From Candidatus Roizmanbacteria bacterium (GTDB lineage Bacteria; Patescibacteriota; Microgenomatia; UBA1406; GWC2-37-13): a stretch of DNA of 64,000 nucleotides. The stretch lies in contig JACRJL010000003.1 in the NCBI GenBank assembly GCA_016215445.1, forward strand, positions 62,001 through 126,000, read 5' to 3'. The stretch's first letter is position 1. Each line of letters begins with the position of its first letter. Positions 26,041-34,391 of the stretch are shown here, one piece after another. Under the pieces are notes generated by a model. It was given only the letters and a program-made list of their open reading frames with translations. It ran no database searches and was not told the origin of the DNA. The translations under genes and the position numbers were made by a program.

Positions 26041-26787
26041 ATGACAAATTTAAAAATCAAAAACTTTTTTGGAGAAAATTTAGACGTTTGGATTGAGGGA
26101 GAAGAAAAGTCTAATACCTCAATAATATTTATCCATGGGTTATCTGCCAATAAGCATTATGACTATTTTGATACGGCGGTCAAAGAATTAGGATCAACCC
26201 ATCGGATTATCCGTTTTGATTTTTCGGGCTGCGGTGAAAGCGAAGGAAAATTGGAAGAAAAAGATATTAAGAAATGGTCGGATGATTTGCGCATCATTGT
26301 CGATTTTGTCAAAGAGAAATATAAGGGGAACATATATTTTGTTGCCCAATCAATGGGTTGTTTTGTTGCAGTTTTAGCTAACACAAGAGGAATTGAGAAA
26401 ACTATTCTTACAGGAATACCCAACAGTAATACTGGGTTTATTGTTGACTTTATTGGTCGTAGATTGTCAAATAGGCCGGGCGGGAAATTGGACTATGAAG
26501 GAATTAGCATATTCCCGCGCTCGTCAGGAATGGTCCAAAAAATCGGTCCAAGTTTTTGGAAAGTATTAAAAGAATTTAGCCCGGTAGAGAAACTTAGAGA
26601 TTTTTCCAAAAAGACAAAACTCTTGATCGTTCACGCCAAAAAGGACGAGATAGTCGGCGATCAATTTTTAAAAGAATATTCAGTTATTCCTGGAATAGAA
26701 ATTATTTGGTTAGATGGCGACCACAGTTTCAGCGATCTTGAAAACAGAAAAAATCTTATTTTGAAAATAAAGGCATTTTTTAAGTAA
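26041..26787 (+). CDS. Alpha/beta hydrolase
   Basis: A 248-residue protein starting at the ATG at 26041, 4 bases after the GNAT gene; a TTG at 26026 would overlap that gene. The oxyanion region IIFIHGLSANKHYDYF, nucleophile elbow VAQSMGCFVAV (Ser in A-Q-S-M-G), acidic region and catalytic His (WLDGDHSFSDL) are in the right order. It is a serine hydrolase of unknown substrate, probably cytoplasmic. Confidence 0.9.
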   Translation: MTNLKIKNFFGENLDVWIEGEEKSNTSIIFIHGLSANKHYDYFDTAVKELGSTHRIIRFDFSGCGESEGKLEEKDIKKWSDDLRIIVDFVKEKYKGNIYFVAQSMGCFVAVLANTRGIEKTILTGIPNSNTGFIVDFIGRRLSNRPGGKLDYEGISIFPRSSGMVQKIGPSFWKVLKEFSPVEKLRDFSKKTKLLIVHAKKDEIVGDQFLKEYSVIPGIEIIWLDGDHSFSDLENRKNLILKIKAFFK

Positions 26788-26811
26788 TATAGTTAGGTAT
26801 AATAATTTTGT

Positions 26812-27318
26812 ATGGAACCTTTGGTTTTAATTGCTGTTCGTTCGGTAGTCGTTTACATCTTCGTTATTTTCGCGATCAGAATATTTGGAAAAAAAGAACT
26901 TTCCCAGTTGTCAATTGTTGACTTGGTTTTTATTCTATTAATCAGCAACTCACTTCAGGCAGCCATGGTCGGTTCCGATACCACCCTTTTAGGAGGCTTG
27001 GTTGCGGGGATAAGTCTTTTTTCCGTCAACGCTTTATTGAAAAATCTAATTTTCCGTTCAAAGAAAATCAGCGAAACCATTCAAGGCAATCCGATTATGT
27101 TGGTATATCAAGGAGAAGTAATCCAAAAGCACTTGGATAAGGCCCAGATTTCCAGGGACGAGCTTGACGCCGCCATCCGTGAACACGGGGTAAAAGATAT
27201 TTCCTTGGTTGACTTGGCTATTTTCGAAGTCGACGGAAATATCAGCGTTCTTTCCCATAACTTCACCAGAAAAACGAAAAAAAGACGTCTCCACAAATCC
27301 TTAAGCTTTACTAATTAA
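26812..27318 (+). CDS. DUF421 membrane protein (YetF family)
   Basis: A 168-residue protein with three membrane helices in the first 85 residues and a small soluble domain. The blocks IRIFGKKELSQLSIVDLVFILLIS, GNPIMLVYQGEV and LDAAIREHGVKDISLVDLAIFEVDGNISVL are typical of the DUF421/YetF family. YetF-type proteins act in spore germination or membrane stress in Bacillus; the role here is unknown. TATAAT is 8 bases before the ATG. Confidence 0.92.
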   Translation: MEPLVLIAVRSVVVYIFVIFAIRIFGKKELSQLSIVDLVFILLISNSLQAAMVGSDTTLLGGLVAGISLFSVNALLKNLIFRSKKISETIQGNPIMLVYQGEVIQKHLDKAQISRDELDAAIREHGVKDISLVDLAIFEVDGNISVLSHNFTRKTKKRRLHKSLSFTN

Positions 27319-27319
27319 C

Positions 27320-28183
27320 TCACACCGACAATTTTATTGCGCTGTAAATCATAACGGCTGCGGCTGTAAAACGAATCAAATACACTTTTAAAGTGTGTTT
27401 TTCTAACAATTTAGGAAGCAGCATGGAGAGAATAAAAACGAAAATCATCGAAAGTGGTATAGCCATGATTAAAGAAGTAATCCCTAAATTTTTACTGTAA
27501 GCAAAATTTGCCGAAGCGTTGGTTATCATCTGTAGAATTCCCATTGCAAGAACTGGAAGCAGTTGTTTTAGGCCAATATTTTTGACACTTTTGTTGAAAA
27601 AAACAACCGTCGGAGTAATAGCAAGAAGCGTTATTAAGCTCATCCATAGATTGGCCGTCCAAAGACCATTTTTCATCAGAGCAATTTTTATAAAAGCATT
27701 ATTTATGGCTAGAAATAGCATTGCCAAAAGTCCAATCGCAATTGACGGCTTAAAAAACGATTTTAAATTCAATTTTTCATCAACTGAACTAAAAATTCCG
27801 CCAATAAGAATTGTAAAAAATAAAACAAATTGACTAAATGTTAACTTTTCTTGAAACAAAACAGAACCAAGGATAATTGCAAATACCAATCTAAAGTTAA
27901 AGAGAGGAGAGAATGTCGTTACGTCGATTTTGTACATTGATAGGATATATAAAGTGTTCCATCCAGCGGCAAATATACCAGCTAAAATTATCGGTGGCCA
28001 ATCGTTCGGCAAAGCCGCCTGATAATAAAGAGCCGGAAAAACAGTAAAAATAAAAATTACAAAAGTCCAAATAAAGTTGAATAACCAGGGATTTTTAATA
28101 GAATATTTGCTGGTTAATTTGGAGACAATTATTATTAAAGCAGAAGCAATACAAGCGATCCAGGCAAAAGCATAAAAAGGCAT
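27320..28183 (-). CDS. DMT-superfamily (EamA) transporter
   Basis: A 287-residue protein with ten predicted membrane helices arranged as two EamA-type halves, joined near residue 145. The pattern VFAIILGSVLFQEKLTFSQFVL in the first half is typical of drug/metabolite transporters. Substrate cannot be inferred. TATACT lies 7 bases before the ATG, and the gene ends 1 base after the DUF421 gene on the other strand. Confidence 0.88.
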   Translation of the reverse strand: MPFYAFAWIACIASALIIIVSKLTSKYSIKNPWLFNFIWTFVIFIFTVFPALYYQAALPNDWPPIILAGIFAAGWNTLYILSMYKIDVTTFSPLFNFRLVFAIILGSVLFQEKLTFSQFVLFFTILIGGIFSSVDEKLNLKSFFKPSIAIGLLAMLFLAINNAFIKIALMKNGLWTANLWMSLITLLAITPTVVFFNKSVKNIGLKQLLPVLAMGILQMITNASANFAYSKNLGITSLIMAIPLSMIFVFILSMLLPKLLEKHTLKVYLIRFTAAAVMIYSAIKLSV

Positions 28184-28211
28184 ATCGTAAAGTATATCAC
28201 GCTAATAATTT

Positions 28212-28599
28212 TGGTGGAGATGGCGGGAATTGAACCCGCGTCCGAGAAAACACCGATATAAATTTTTAGTTGGGGTTAGATTGTTTTTACTCTTGCTTAC
28301 CCGCTTAAACAATCAAATCGGAGTAAACAGTCAGTTAGGGTTTGTCGATCTTAAATACAACTGAATACTTTTTAAGACCTTATTCCGATTGGTTTTCCCC
28401 TCATAAGATTGAATCGGACAAAATCAAGTGAGAGGGCGATTAGTTAACGTAAGCAAAGTTCATATTTGCATATGATCTTGCCAACATAGCTTCTCGCAAT
28501 TCTGACAATTGCTTATCAGTTATTTTTTCCGTTTAACGCAACAGGTGCGCCCCAACGATTTATAAAAGTGCAAATTTCCCGTCGATGCCTGGCATCCCC
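28212..28599 (-). ncRNA. ssrA: Transfer-messenger RNA
   Basis: The minus strand forms the tRNA-like ends of tmRNA. The 5' GGGGATG pairs with 3' CATCTCC, followed by the discriminator A and an encoded CCA (28214-28212). The T arm is GCGGG-TTCAATT-CCCGC, and the conserved 5' stretch CATCGACGGG is present. The mRNA-like part has a short ORF ending at 28440. The RNA is 388 bases long and rescues stalled ribosomes together with SmpB, whose gene is just upstream on the same strand. This RNA accounts for the only long non-coding stretch of the window. Confidence 0.96.
28440..28469 (-). other. tmRNA tag-peptide reading frame
   Basis: GCA to TAA encodes ANMNFAYVN. A GCA three codons upstream would add ARSY. 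The core NFAY resembles common tags such as those ending NFAYAA or NYALAA, but the last two residues read VN rather than AA. The resume codon is chosen by eye. Confidence 0.6.
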
Positions 28600-28630
28600 T
28601 TCGTCACTTCGTTCCTCAGGGTTATAACCC

Positions 28631-29077
28631 TCAAATTTTCATATATTCTTTAGCCTCTCTTTTTTCGTTTATAGCGATATCTCTTTTTTTCTCTAATTTT
28701 CTCTTTTCAATGTCTTTTCTGCCCTTGACCAAAGCGATTTCTAGCTTGATCAGAGGCCCTTTATTATAGCAGGAAACAGGGGCTAAAGTCAATCCTCCAG
28801 AAGCCATTTTTGTCTTCAACCTTAGCAGTTCTTTCTTGTGTAAAAGCAATTTTCTCGATCTTTTTGGATCGTAGTCCGGTAACCGGGCATATTCGTAGAT
28901 AGGGATCTGGGCATTGATCAAATGAGGCCCGCTTTCCAATATTTTTACAAAGGAGTCGTCAAGATTGAGTCGACCAGACCTCACTGATTTCACTTCGGCT
29001 CCTGTCAGAACTATACCGGCTTCTACCCTCTCTATTCCCTGATATTCCCGGTTAAACTTTCGATTGATGATTTTCAT
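28631..29077 (-). CDS. smpB: SsrA-binding protein SmpB
   Basis: A 148-residue protein, the family length, starting at MKIINRKFNREYQGIERVEAG-like residues. TATAAT (29089-29084) lies 6 bases before this ATG, which excludes the longer start at 29095. Conserved blocks include LTGAEVKSVRSGRLNLDDSFVKI and the basic C-terminal tail RDIAINEKREAKEYMK that enters the ribosomal mRNA channel. It is cotranscribed with or just upstream of tmRNA, its RNA partner. Confidence 0.96.
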   Translation of the reverse strand: MKIINRKFNREYQGIERVEAGIVLTGAEVKSVRSGRLNLDDSFVKILESGPHLINAQIPIYEYARLPDYDPKRSRKLLLHKKELLRLKTKMASGGLTLAPVSCYNKGPLIKLEIALVKGRKDIEKRKLEKKRDIAINEKREAKEYMKI

Positions 29078-29116
29078 GATCTTATTATAGCTCAAGATTT
29101 ATACTAAAATATCTTT

Positions 29117-29281
29117 ATGTCAGCCAAAACCAAAGTGATGGCCGGAATGATTATAGGTTCTAGTTTAGGCGGTTACCTACCTTCTTTATGGGGAGATAGC
29201 TTGTTTTCTTATTCCGGGCTGATTTTGAGTACAATCGGAGGTTTACTTGGAATTTATATCGGCTACAAACTCAGTCAATAA
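29117..29281 (+). CDS. Small two-helix membrane protein (54 residues)
   Basis: ATG at 29117 to TAA encodes 54 residues beginning MSAKTKVMAGMIIGSSLG and ending GLLGIYIGYKLSQ. Two glycine-rich hydrophobic segments (about 9-22 and 34-50) suggest a helical hairpin with a glycine-zipper look. TAAAAT lies 6 bases before the start, and smpB diverges from the same region. I do not recognise the family. Confidence 0.6.
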   Translation: MSAKTKVMAGMIIGSSLGGYLPSLWGDSLFSYSGLILSTIGGLLGIYIGYKLSQ

Positions 29282-29325
29282 ATTTGCATCTTGCAAAATA
29301 AAAAAACTTTCTCTATCATAAATTT

Positions 29326-31074
29326 ATGAGTAAAAAAATCTTACTTTCTCTGTTTTTATTCTTAGCTTTGCCTTTATTTTTATTCTCTATTTCCGCTCAA
29401 GAAAAAAGCGAAAGATGGGTCTGTTTAAAAGCTGAAAGGGCTGAAGTTCATTCAGCTACGGTTTCGGTTGACCCGGGTTCAAAACTGCTTCCTGCTAGTA
29501 ATACATATGTTTTTGAATGTCTGTCATCTTCTGACTGCACGAGCGGTAATGCCACAGTTGATCTGGAAGTTTTCGGAAAAAATAATCTAGGTGATATGCA
29601 GGGTAAATACGGTTATAACTTTGAGGGTTCGAGTTTAGCTTCCAATCCTGTTATGAGCGACGGCGCCGGCGAAGTACCTCCTTTTACTTGGCAAAGCTCG
29701 AGTGAAGGTCATGATAGGCGCTGGTTGGCGATGAACTATCTTGAACCAATCCCAGCAATGGGTCAAGGTGATGAATCAACGCAACAAATAGGCACTTTTA
29801 GTTTTGAAGAAGCTATTAATAAAGATAGCTGTGTTGCCTTGTCATGGGATCCTTACGGTCGGCTGTTTGATTCTTCGACTCTCGAGCCTGTATCAGGTGC
29901 CAGTGTTACTTTGCTCGTCAAACGGGGTGACGGTTCGTTTACTATGATGACTCCAGCTGACCTTTTGGGTGGAAACATAATCAATCCCCAAACAACTAAA
30001 GAAGATGGTGGTTTCAGTTTTGTCGTTCCCGACGGAACTTATAAATTATCAGTAGCTATTGGAAGTTATAGTTTCCCGGAGCAACTGGCAAATCTTCAAT
30101 CTAATTATTACCGAATTTATTCCGATATTTATCCAAGCCAGACAGGCGAGGAGATAGTGCAAGCAGGAGTTATCCAACATCGTGATATTCCTTTAACACC
30201 CAAGTCAGCTTCACAGTCAAATGAAGCTAAGCTGATGGATAATTTTTACGACCTTGATAAGGTTACCTCGACGATATATGTTAAAGGTAGAGTGTCTCAC
30301 CCTTTTGCTCAGATCAAAGCCTACAGTTTGAAACCCGATCCTGTCTTAAACGAGAATGTTCGTTACAGATTGTTGACGGAAGTTCCAGTCAAAGCCGATG
30401 CTTTGGGTTCATTCACTTTGAAAATTGACCAGTCAAAATTTGAACCGGATGAAAACTTCGGCGATATTACTGTTGAAAAAGTCGACTTAACCCAGTCGGC
30501 CAATTTAGTGCAAAAAATAAAAAACTGGTTTTTCGGGTTAATTGGACAGGTTGACGCCCAGGTAGTTTTGGCGTCCAATTTCCGCTTTGAACCCATTCCA
30601 AACTATCTTGAAGGATATGCCTATGATGCTCAAGGGAATGCCATTCCCAATGCTAAAGTTTCCGTCCTTCTTTCATTTTCCAATAAACCAGCTTACCAGT
30701 CAGAAGCCGATGAAAACGGCTATTTCAGAATTGGTTCCGAATTCCTACCCTCGATGCCTTACAGGGTTAAGTTCACCTCACCCACAGGACAGGTTACAGA
30801 GACAACCACTTCCAGATTCATTGTTCAAAACCAAAGTTTGATTGAAGATTCGCAAATCAAAGTCAATCAGTTCAAAAATGCCCAAGGTGAAGTGCTAACT
30901 CCGCCGCCTTCTAATGAATCAACAACACCCGAAGGACAGTCAAATGGAGTCATTAACCAAGGGGTCAAGGCTTTAACTTCTAGTAACACTCTGCCTTTTG
31001 TTTTGGCCTTGGTAGTTACCTTAGTTCTTGGAGGAGTGGCGGCCTTTGTTTACTTCAAGAAGAAAAGTCTTTAG
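29326..31074 (+). CDS. Secreted multi-domain surface protein with C-terminal anchor
   Basis: A 582-residue protein with a signal peptide (to about residue 25, FSISAQ), several beta-sandwich segments and a C-terminal membrane helix followed by KKKSL. Two segments look like carboxypeptidase-regulatory/CNA-B-type domains: GRLFDSSTLEPVSGASVTLLV to GGFSFVVPDGTYKLSV, and GYAYDAQGNAIPNAKVSVLL to GYFRIGSEFLPSMPYRVKF. It is likely displayed on the cell surface with the domains outside. Its partner and function are unknown. Confidence 0.75.
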   Translation: MSKKILLSLFLFLALPLFLFSISAQEKSERWVCLKAERAEVHSATVSVDPGSKLLPASNTYVFECLSSSDCTSGNATVDLEVFGKNNLGDMQGKYGYNFEGSSLASNPVMSDGAGEVPPFTWQSSSEGHDRRWLAMNYLEPIPAMGQGDESTQQIGTFSFEEAINKDSCVALSWDPYGRLFDSSTLEPVSGASVTLLVKRGDGSFTMMTPADLLGGNIINPQTTKEDGGFSFVVPDGTYKLSVAIGSYSFPEQLANLQSNYYRIYSDIYPSQTGEEIVQAGVIQHRDIPLTPKSASQSNEAKLMDNFYDLDKVTSTIYVKGRVSHPFAQIKAYSLKPDPVLNENVRYRLLTEVPVKADALGSFTLKIDQSKFEPDENFGDITVEKVDLTQSANLVQKIKNWFFGLIGQVDAQVVLASNFRFEPIPNYLEGYAYDAQGNAIPNAKVSVLLSFSNKPAYQSEADENGYFRIGSEFLPSMPYRVKFTSPTGQVTETTTSRFIVQNQSLIEDSQIKVNQFKNAQGEVLTPPPSNESTTPEGQSNGVINQGVKALTSSNTLPFVLALVVTLVLGGVAAFVYFKKKSL

Positions 31075-31077
31075 AGC

Positions 31078-31380
31078 TTATTTCTTTTTGTCCTTTGCCT
31101 CCAGTTTTTTAATACCTTTTACTAGAAGATAGACGATTAAAGATATAATAAGAAAGTTGATCAAAGCACTGACAAAATCACCCCATTTAATTTTTGCTCC
31201 AGCGATTTCAAAATACATTGACTCCAGGCTTTTTGTTTTTGAAAAAATCAGTCCCAAAATAGGATTGATTATATCAGTGACTAAAGCTATGACAAGCTTT
31301 GTCACTGCGCCTGCCATGATAAAGCCAATGGCAAAGCCGACAATTATTCTCTCTCTCAAAAACTCAATGAATCCCTTCAT
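31078..31380 (-). CDS. mscL: Large-conductance mechanosensitive channel
   Basis: A 100-residue protein with the MscL layout: an N-terminal amphipathic helix, TM1 (VGFAIGFIMAGAVTKLVIALVTDIINP), a short periplasmic loop, TM2 (ALINFLIISLIVYLLVKGI) and a basic C-terminus. Its short loop and short tail make it smaller than E. coli MscL (136 residues). It releases osmolytes on sudden osmotic downshift. It shares a bidirectional -10 with the glycosyltransferase gene. Confidence 0.94.
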   Translation of the reverse strand: MKGFIEFLRERIIVGFAIGFIMAGAVTKLVIALVTDIINPILGLIFSKTKSLESMYFEIAGAKIKWGDFVSALINFLIISLIVYLLVKGIKKLEAKDKKK

Positions 31381-31389
31381 AGTAAATTA

Positions 31390-31397
31390 ATTATAAT
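31390..31397. promoter_or_regulatory. Palindromic bidirectional -10 (mscL / glycosyltransferase)
   Basis: The palindrome ATTATAAT holds TATAAT on each strand. Spacing to the start codon is 9 bases on both sides (ATG at 31407 on plus, 31380 on minus). Confidence 0.65.
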
Positions 31398-31406
31398 AGA
31401 TCAATA

Positions 31407-32660
31407 ATGGTATTTATCATTTTTGGACTAATAATAAGGTTGCTTCTAATTTTCTCTTTTTCTAGTTTTGATATTAATAACCACCTGAGCTGGTCGCAGG
31501 ATCTTGTTAACCGGGGTTTCCCCGGATTCTACGAAACAATTTCAAAGGAAGTCTATTGTTGTCTTTATCCAAACTACCCACCGCTTATCCTTTATATTTT
31601 TTATCCGTTTTTTCTTCTCAAAAATGTTATTTTTAATCTTGGCTGGTGGCTAAATATTCATCTGTCGGTCTTTCCTTCTAATATTATTTTCTTTTTGGAA
31701 AAAAAGGAAATGGTGTTAGGTTTGATGAAATTACCGGCGATTATTTTTGATCTGGGACTTTTCTTTTTGCTCTTTTTGTTTGCCAAAAAAATCACACCTA
31801 AAAGTAAAAAAAACTGGTTATGGGTTTTTTACTTTATTCTTTTGAATCCGGTTTTTATCTATCTCTCTTCTCTCTGGGGACAGGTCGAATCGGTTAATTT
31901 ATTTTTAATCTTTACTTCGGTTTATTTACTTTTATATTCGCGTCAGGCTATGTTAAGTCTGTTATTTTTTATTCTGGCTCTTTTGATAAAACCGACTGCT
32001 TTAATATTTTTACCTGTTTATCTGATTTACTTTTTGAAAAAGTTCGATATGAAAAAATTATTAACATCTTTTTTAGTCGGTAACGTAATTTTCTGGTTGA
32101 TGTTTTTGCCTTTTTACAAAAGCGGCAATGTCTTGTTTTTTCCCTATCTGACTTATTGGCAGAAAATAATCAGTGGTCAGAGTATGCCGTTTGTCACCAA
32201 TTCGGCCTTTAATTTCTGGTCTGTTTTTCCATTCCTATCTCATGTGAAAGACCAATCTTTGTTTCTGAATCTGTTTAGTTATCGGGTTCTTGGGGTGCTA
32301 ATAACCATCATCTTGTATTTGTTTGTCATTTTAAGAAATATAAAAAAGATCAGGCAAGAAACTACCTTTTCTAAGGTTGCTTTTTTAACAGGTTTTTCTT
32401 TCATTATGTTTTTTACCCGGATGCACGAGAGATACTTTATCTATCTTCTGCCGTTTTTATTTTTGATTGTCCTAAAAGAAAAGAAATATTTGATCTGGTT
32501 GATTAGTTGTTCGATAATTTTTTTTCTCAACGTTTACTATTCCTGGTCTGTGCCATATGCTGATTTTATCGGCATATTAAAAAATAATTTTACAGTTTCT
32601 CTTATTTCCTCTCTGAATGTTTTCCTCTTTTTTAAACTTCTACTCAAAATGAATGGTTGA
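31407..32660 (+). CDS. GT-C-type membrane glycosyltransferase
   Basis: A 417-residue protein with about ten membrane helices. Near the N-terminus FDINNHLSW carries the acidic residue expected in the first lumenal loop of GT-C enzymes, and YLSSLWGQVESVNLFLIF resembles the WGQ-x-D/E block of PIG-M/ALG-type mannosyltransferases. It would transfer a sugar from a lipid-linked donor on the outer face of the membrane. Its last 21 bases overlap the end of the SerK-like gene on the other strand. Confidence 0.78.
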   Translation: MVFIIFGLIIRLLLIFSFSSFDINNHLSWSQDLVNRGFPGFYETISKEVYCCLYPNYPPLILYIFYPFFLLKNVIFNLGWWLNIHLSVFPSNIIFFLEKKEMVLGLMKLPAIIFDLGLFFLLFLFAKKITPKSKKNWLWVFYFILLNPVFIYLSSLWGQVESVNLFLIFTSVYLLLYSRQAMLSLLFFILALLIKPTALIFLPVYLIYFLKKFDMKKLLTSFLVGNVIFWLMFLPFYKSGNVLFFPYLTYWQKIISGQSMPFVTNSAFNFWSVFPFLSHVKDQSLFLNLFSYRVLGVLITIILYLFVILRNIKKIRQETTFSKVAFLTGFSFIMFFTRMHERYFIYLLPFLFLIVLKEKKYLIWLISCSIIFFLNVYYSWSVPYADFIGILKNNFTVSLISSLNVFLFFKLLLKMNG

Positions 32661-33497
32661 CTCTTCGTAGATACGGAGGATTTTTTTCAGCAAGAATTTG
32701 TCTAGATCTTTATTGAGTTGGGTTATTGATTTTTTGTTGTCAAAAAAGGACAAGGAAATATTAACATTTAAACAGCGATCTTTTATAAAGTGCCGCGTGA
32801 TTCCTGCCGGTACCAAAGCTCCTCCTCGAACGACTTCTATTATCTGCTGGGGTGTAAGTTTGGGAAAGACAACCATGAGATTGGCGTCTGGGTGGTCGTA
32901 GAAATTTAGATCGGGGTGTTCATAGAAAAAGAGTCTTATATTCCGTGATGTCATAGGAAAAGGAAGTATAGCCCGGTTTATTATGTCCTGATAAAAGGAA
33001 ACTATATAGTTCATTCTTTTTATTTTTTCAATAAAATTTCCGGCCGTCATCACCAAAAAAGTGCCGGCTTTTTTATCGACCACAGTCACCAACCGGCCGA
33101 AGTCTTGCGCTTTTATATAACGGGGACCGATCTGGTTTATGTCGGCTTTTTTTATTATCAAGCTTTTGTCTTTTTTTATATGTTTGAAAAAATCTTCTCT
33201 TTTAGCTTTGAAAATATGGATCCATGAAGAAAGTTCAAACTCTTCCTGGTTGTTATAGTCTATGATTTGACAAAGAATATATTTGAAACCTAGTTTTTTA
33301 AAACAGTTAATCCGGTTCATGCCGTCGAGTTGAAGGAATTTATTATTTCCAAGTGAAGCGACTATAATTGGATCGGTGAAAAGATTGCTCTCTTTCAGTT
33401 TTTTGATTAAATTTAAACTTCTTGAAGGGTCAAATTCTTCATGAGTGATTATGTCTTTGATGGCGACAACTTCCAAATGAAATCGATCAGTTTTCAT
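32640..33497 (-). CDS. ParB/sulfiredoxin-fold free serine kinase (SerK/SbnI-like)
   Basis: A 285-residue protein with an N-terminal ParB/Srx-like fold (about 10-90). HEEFDPSR is followed by PIIVASLGNNKFLQLDGMNRINCFKKLG, in which D-G-x-N-R replaces the D-G-x-H-R of related proteins. The C-terminal region (about 130-285) includes VPAGITRHFIKDRCLNVNISLSFF, as in SerK and SbnI. SerK of Thermococcus interconverts ADP plus serine and AMP plus phosphoserine; SbnI makes phosphoserine for siderophore synthesis. It is the last gene of an operon with an aminotransferase and SerA, with a 3-base gap, which supports a serine-phosphate role rather than chromosome partition. Confidence 0.72.
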   Translation of the reverse strand: MKTDRFHLEVVAIKDIITHEEFDPSRSLNLIKKLKESNLFTDPIIVASLGNNKFLQLDGMNRINCFKKLGFKYILCQIIDYNNQEEFELSSWIHIFKAKREDFFKHIKKDKSLIIKKADINQIGPRYIKAQDFGRLVTVVDKKAGTFLVMTAGNFIEKIKRMNYIVSFYQDIINRAILPFPMTSRNIRLFFYEHPDLNFYDHPDANLMVVFPKLTPQQIIEVVRGGALVPAGITRHFIKDRCLNVNISLSFFDNKKSITQLNKDLDKFLLKKILRIYEESTIHFE

Positions 33498-33500
33498 AAA

Positions 33501-34391
33501 TTATTTTCCGGACAAAATTTTAATTATCTGTTCTATGACTTGTTTTGTGGCCAGGGTCAAAGCTTCTCCAGTCGAAGCGCCTATATGAGGTGTGAGAAGG
33601 ACGTTATCAAGTTTTCTCCAAGGAGACATATCTTCAAGGGGTTCGTGCCAATAAACGTCCAGGGCGGCGCCTTTTATTTTTTTCTCGGACAAAATATTAT
33701 AAAGATCTTTTTCGTCAACCACTTTGCCGCGAGAAAAATTAACAAGGTATGCTGATGGTTTCATCAAGGAAAGATATTTCTTATTAATTAATTTTTCGGT
33801 TTGAGCGTTGAGCGAAAGGTGGATTGTCACTATATCTGCAGTTTGAAAAAGTTTATTTAAAGAAGCGGTTTTTTTTCTCCGGCTGAAAATCAAAGTTTTG
33901 GCGCCGAAAGCATCCAGAATTCTTTTGACGATTTTTCCAATATTCCCATAACCGACAATACCGACAACTTTTCCTTGCAGTTCTTGTCCTTTCAACTCTT
34001 TTTTAAGCCAGAGGCCTGTTCTCATTGATGAATGACCTTTTTCCAGCAGACGAAGCAGGGAAAGAATTGAGGCGATTGTTATTTCGGCGACGGCATTGGC
34101 ATTGGCTCCTGGTGCATTGACGATCTTAATCTTATTTTTGCCGGCCGAATCTGTATCTATATTGTCCAAACCACTGCCAACCCGGCCGATGACCCTGAGA
34201 TTCTTTCCGGCTTCGATCATTTCTTTTGTTACCTTGGTTCGGCTTCTCACCATTAACCCCTGATATTTAGAAATAATTCCCAATAGGTCTTCCGGTGTAA
34301 TTTCCGGTTTATAGTCGAAAACAAAGGATTTTTTTTTAAAAGAATCAAGTACTTTTTGGTCGATTTTATCGGCGATTAAGACTTGACTCAT
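33501..34391 (-). CDS. serA: D-3-phosphoglycerate dehydrogenase
   Basis: A 296-residue short-form SerA without a C-terminal ACT domain. The Rossmann motif is VVGIVGYGNIGKIVKRILDAFG. Catalytic residues appear in MVRSRTKVTKEMI, then Arg in VNFSRGKVVDEKDL and the His of LLTPHIGAST. It oxidises 3-phosphoglycerate to phosphohydroxypyruvate. It overlaps the upstream aminotransferase gene by 4 bases. Lack of the ACT domain means no classical serine feedback site. Confidence 0.88.
   Translation of the reverse strand: MSQVLIADKIDQKVLDSFKKKSFVFDYKPEITPEDLLGIISKYQGLMVRSRTKVTKEMIEAGKNLRVIGRVGSGLDNIDTDSAGKNKIKIVNAPGANANAVAEITIASILSLLRLLEKGHSSMRTGLWLKKELKGQELQGKVVGIVGYGNIGKIVKRILDAFGAKTLIFSRRKKTASLNKLFQTADIVTIHLSLNAQTEKLINKKYLSLMKPSAYLVNFSRGKVVDEKDLYNILSEKKIKGAALDVYWHEPLEDMSPWRKLDNVLLTPHIGASTGEALTLATKQVIEQIIKILSGK

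Noticed and set aside
32640-33497. ParB chromosome-partition protein
   Set aside because: Only the N-terminal fold is shared. There is no helix-turn-helix DNA-binding part or parA neighbour, and the C-terminal half and operon match SerK/SbnI.
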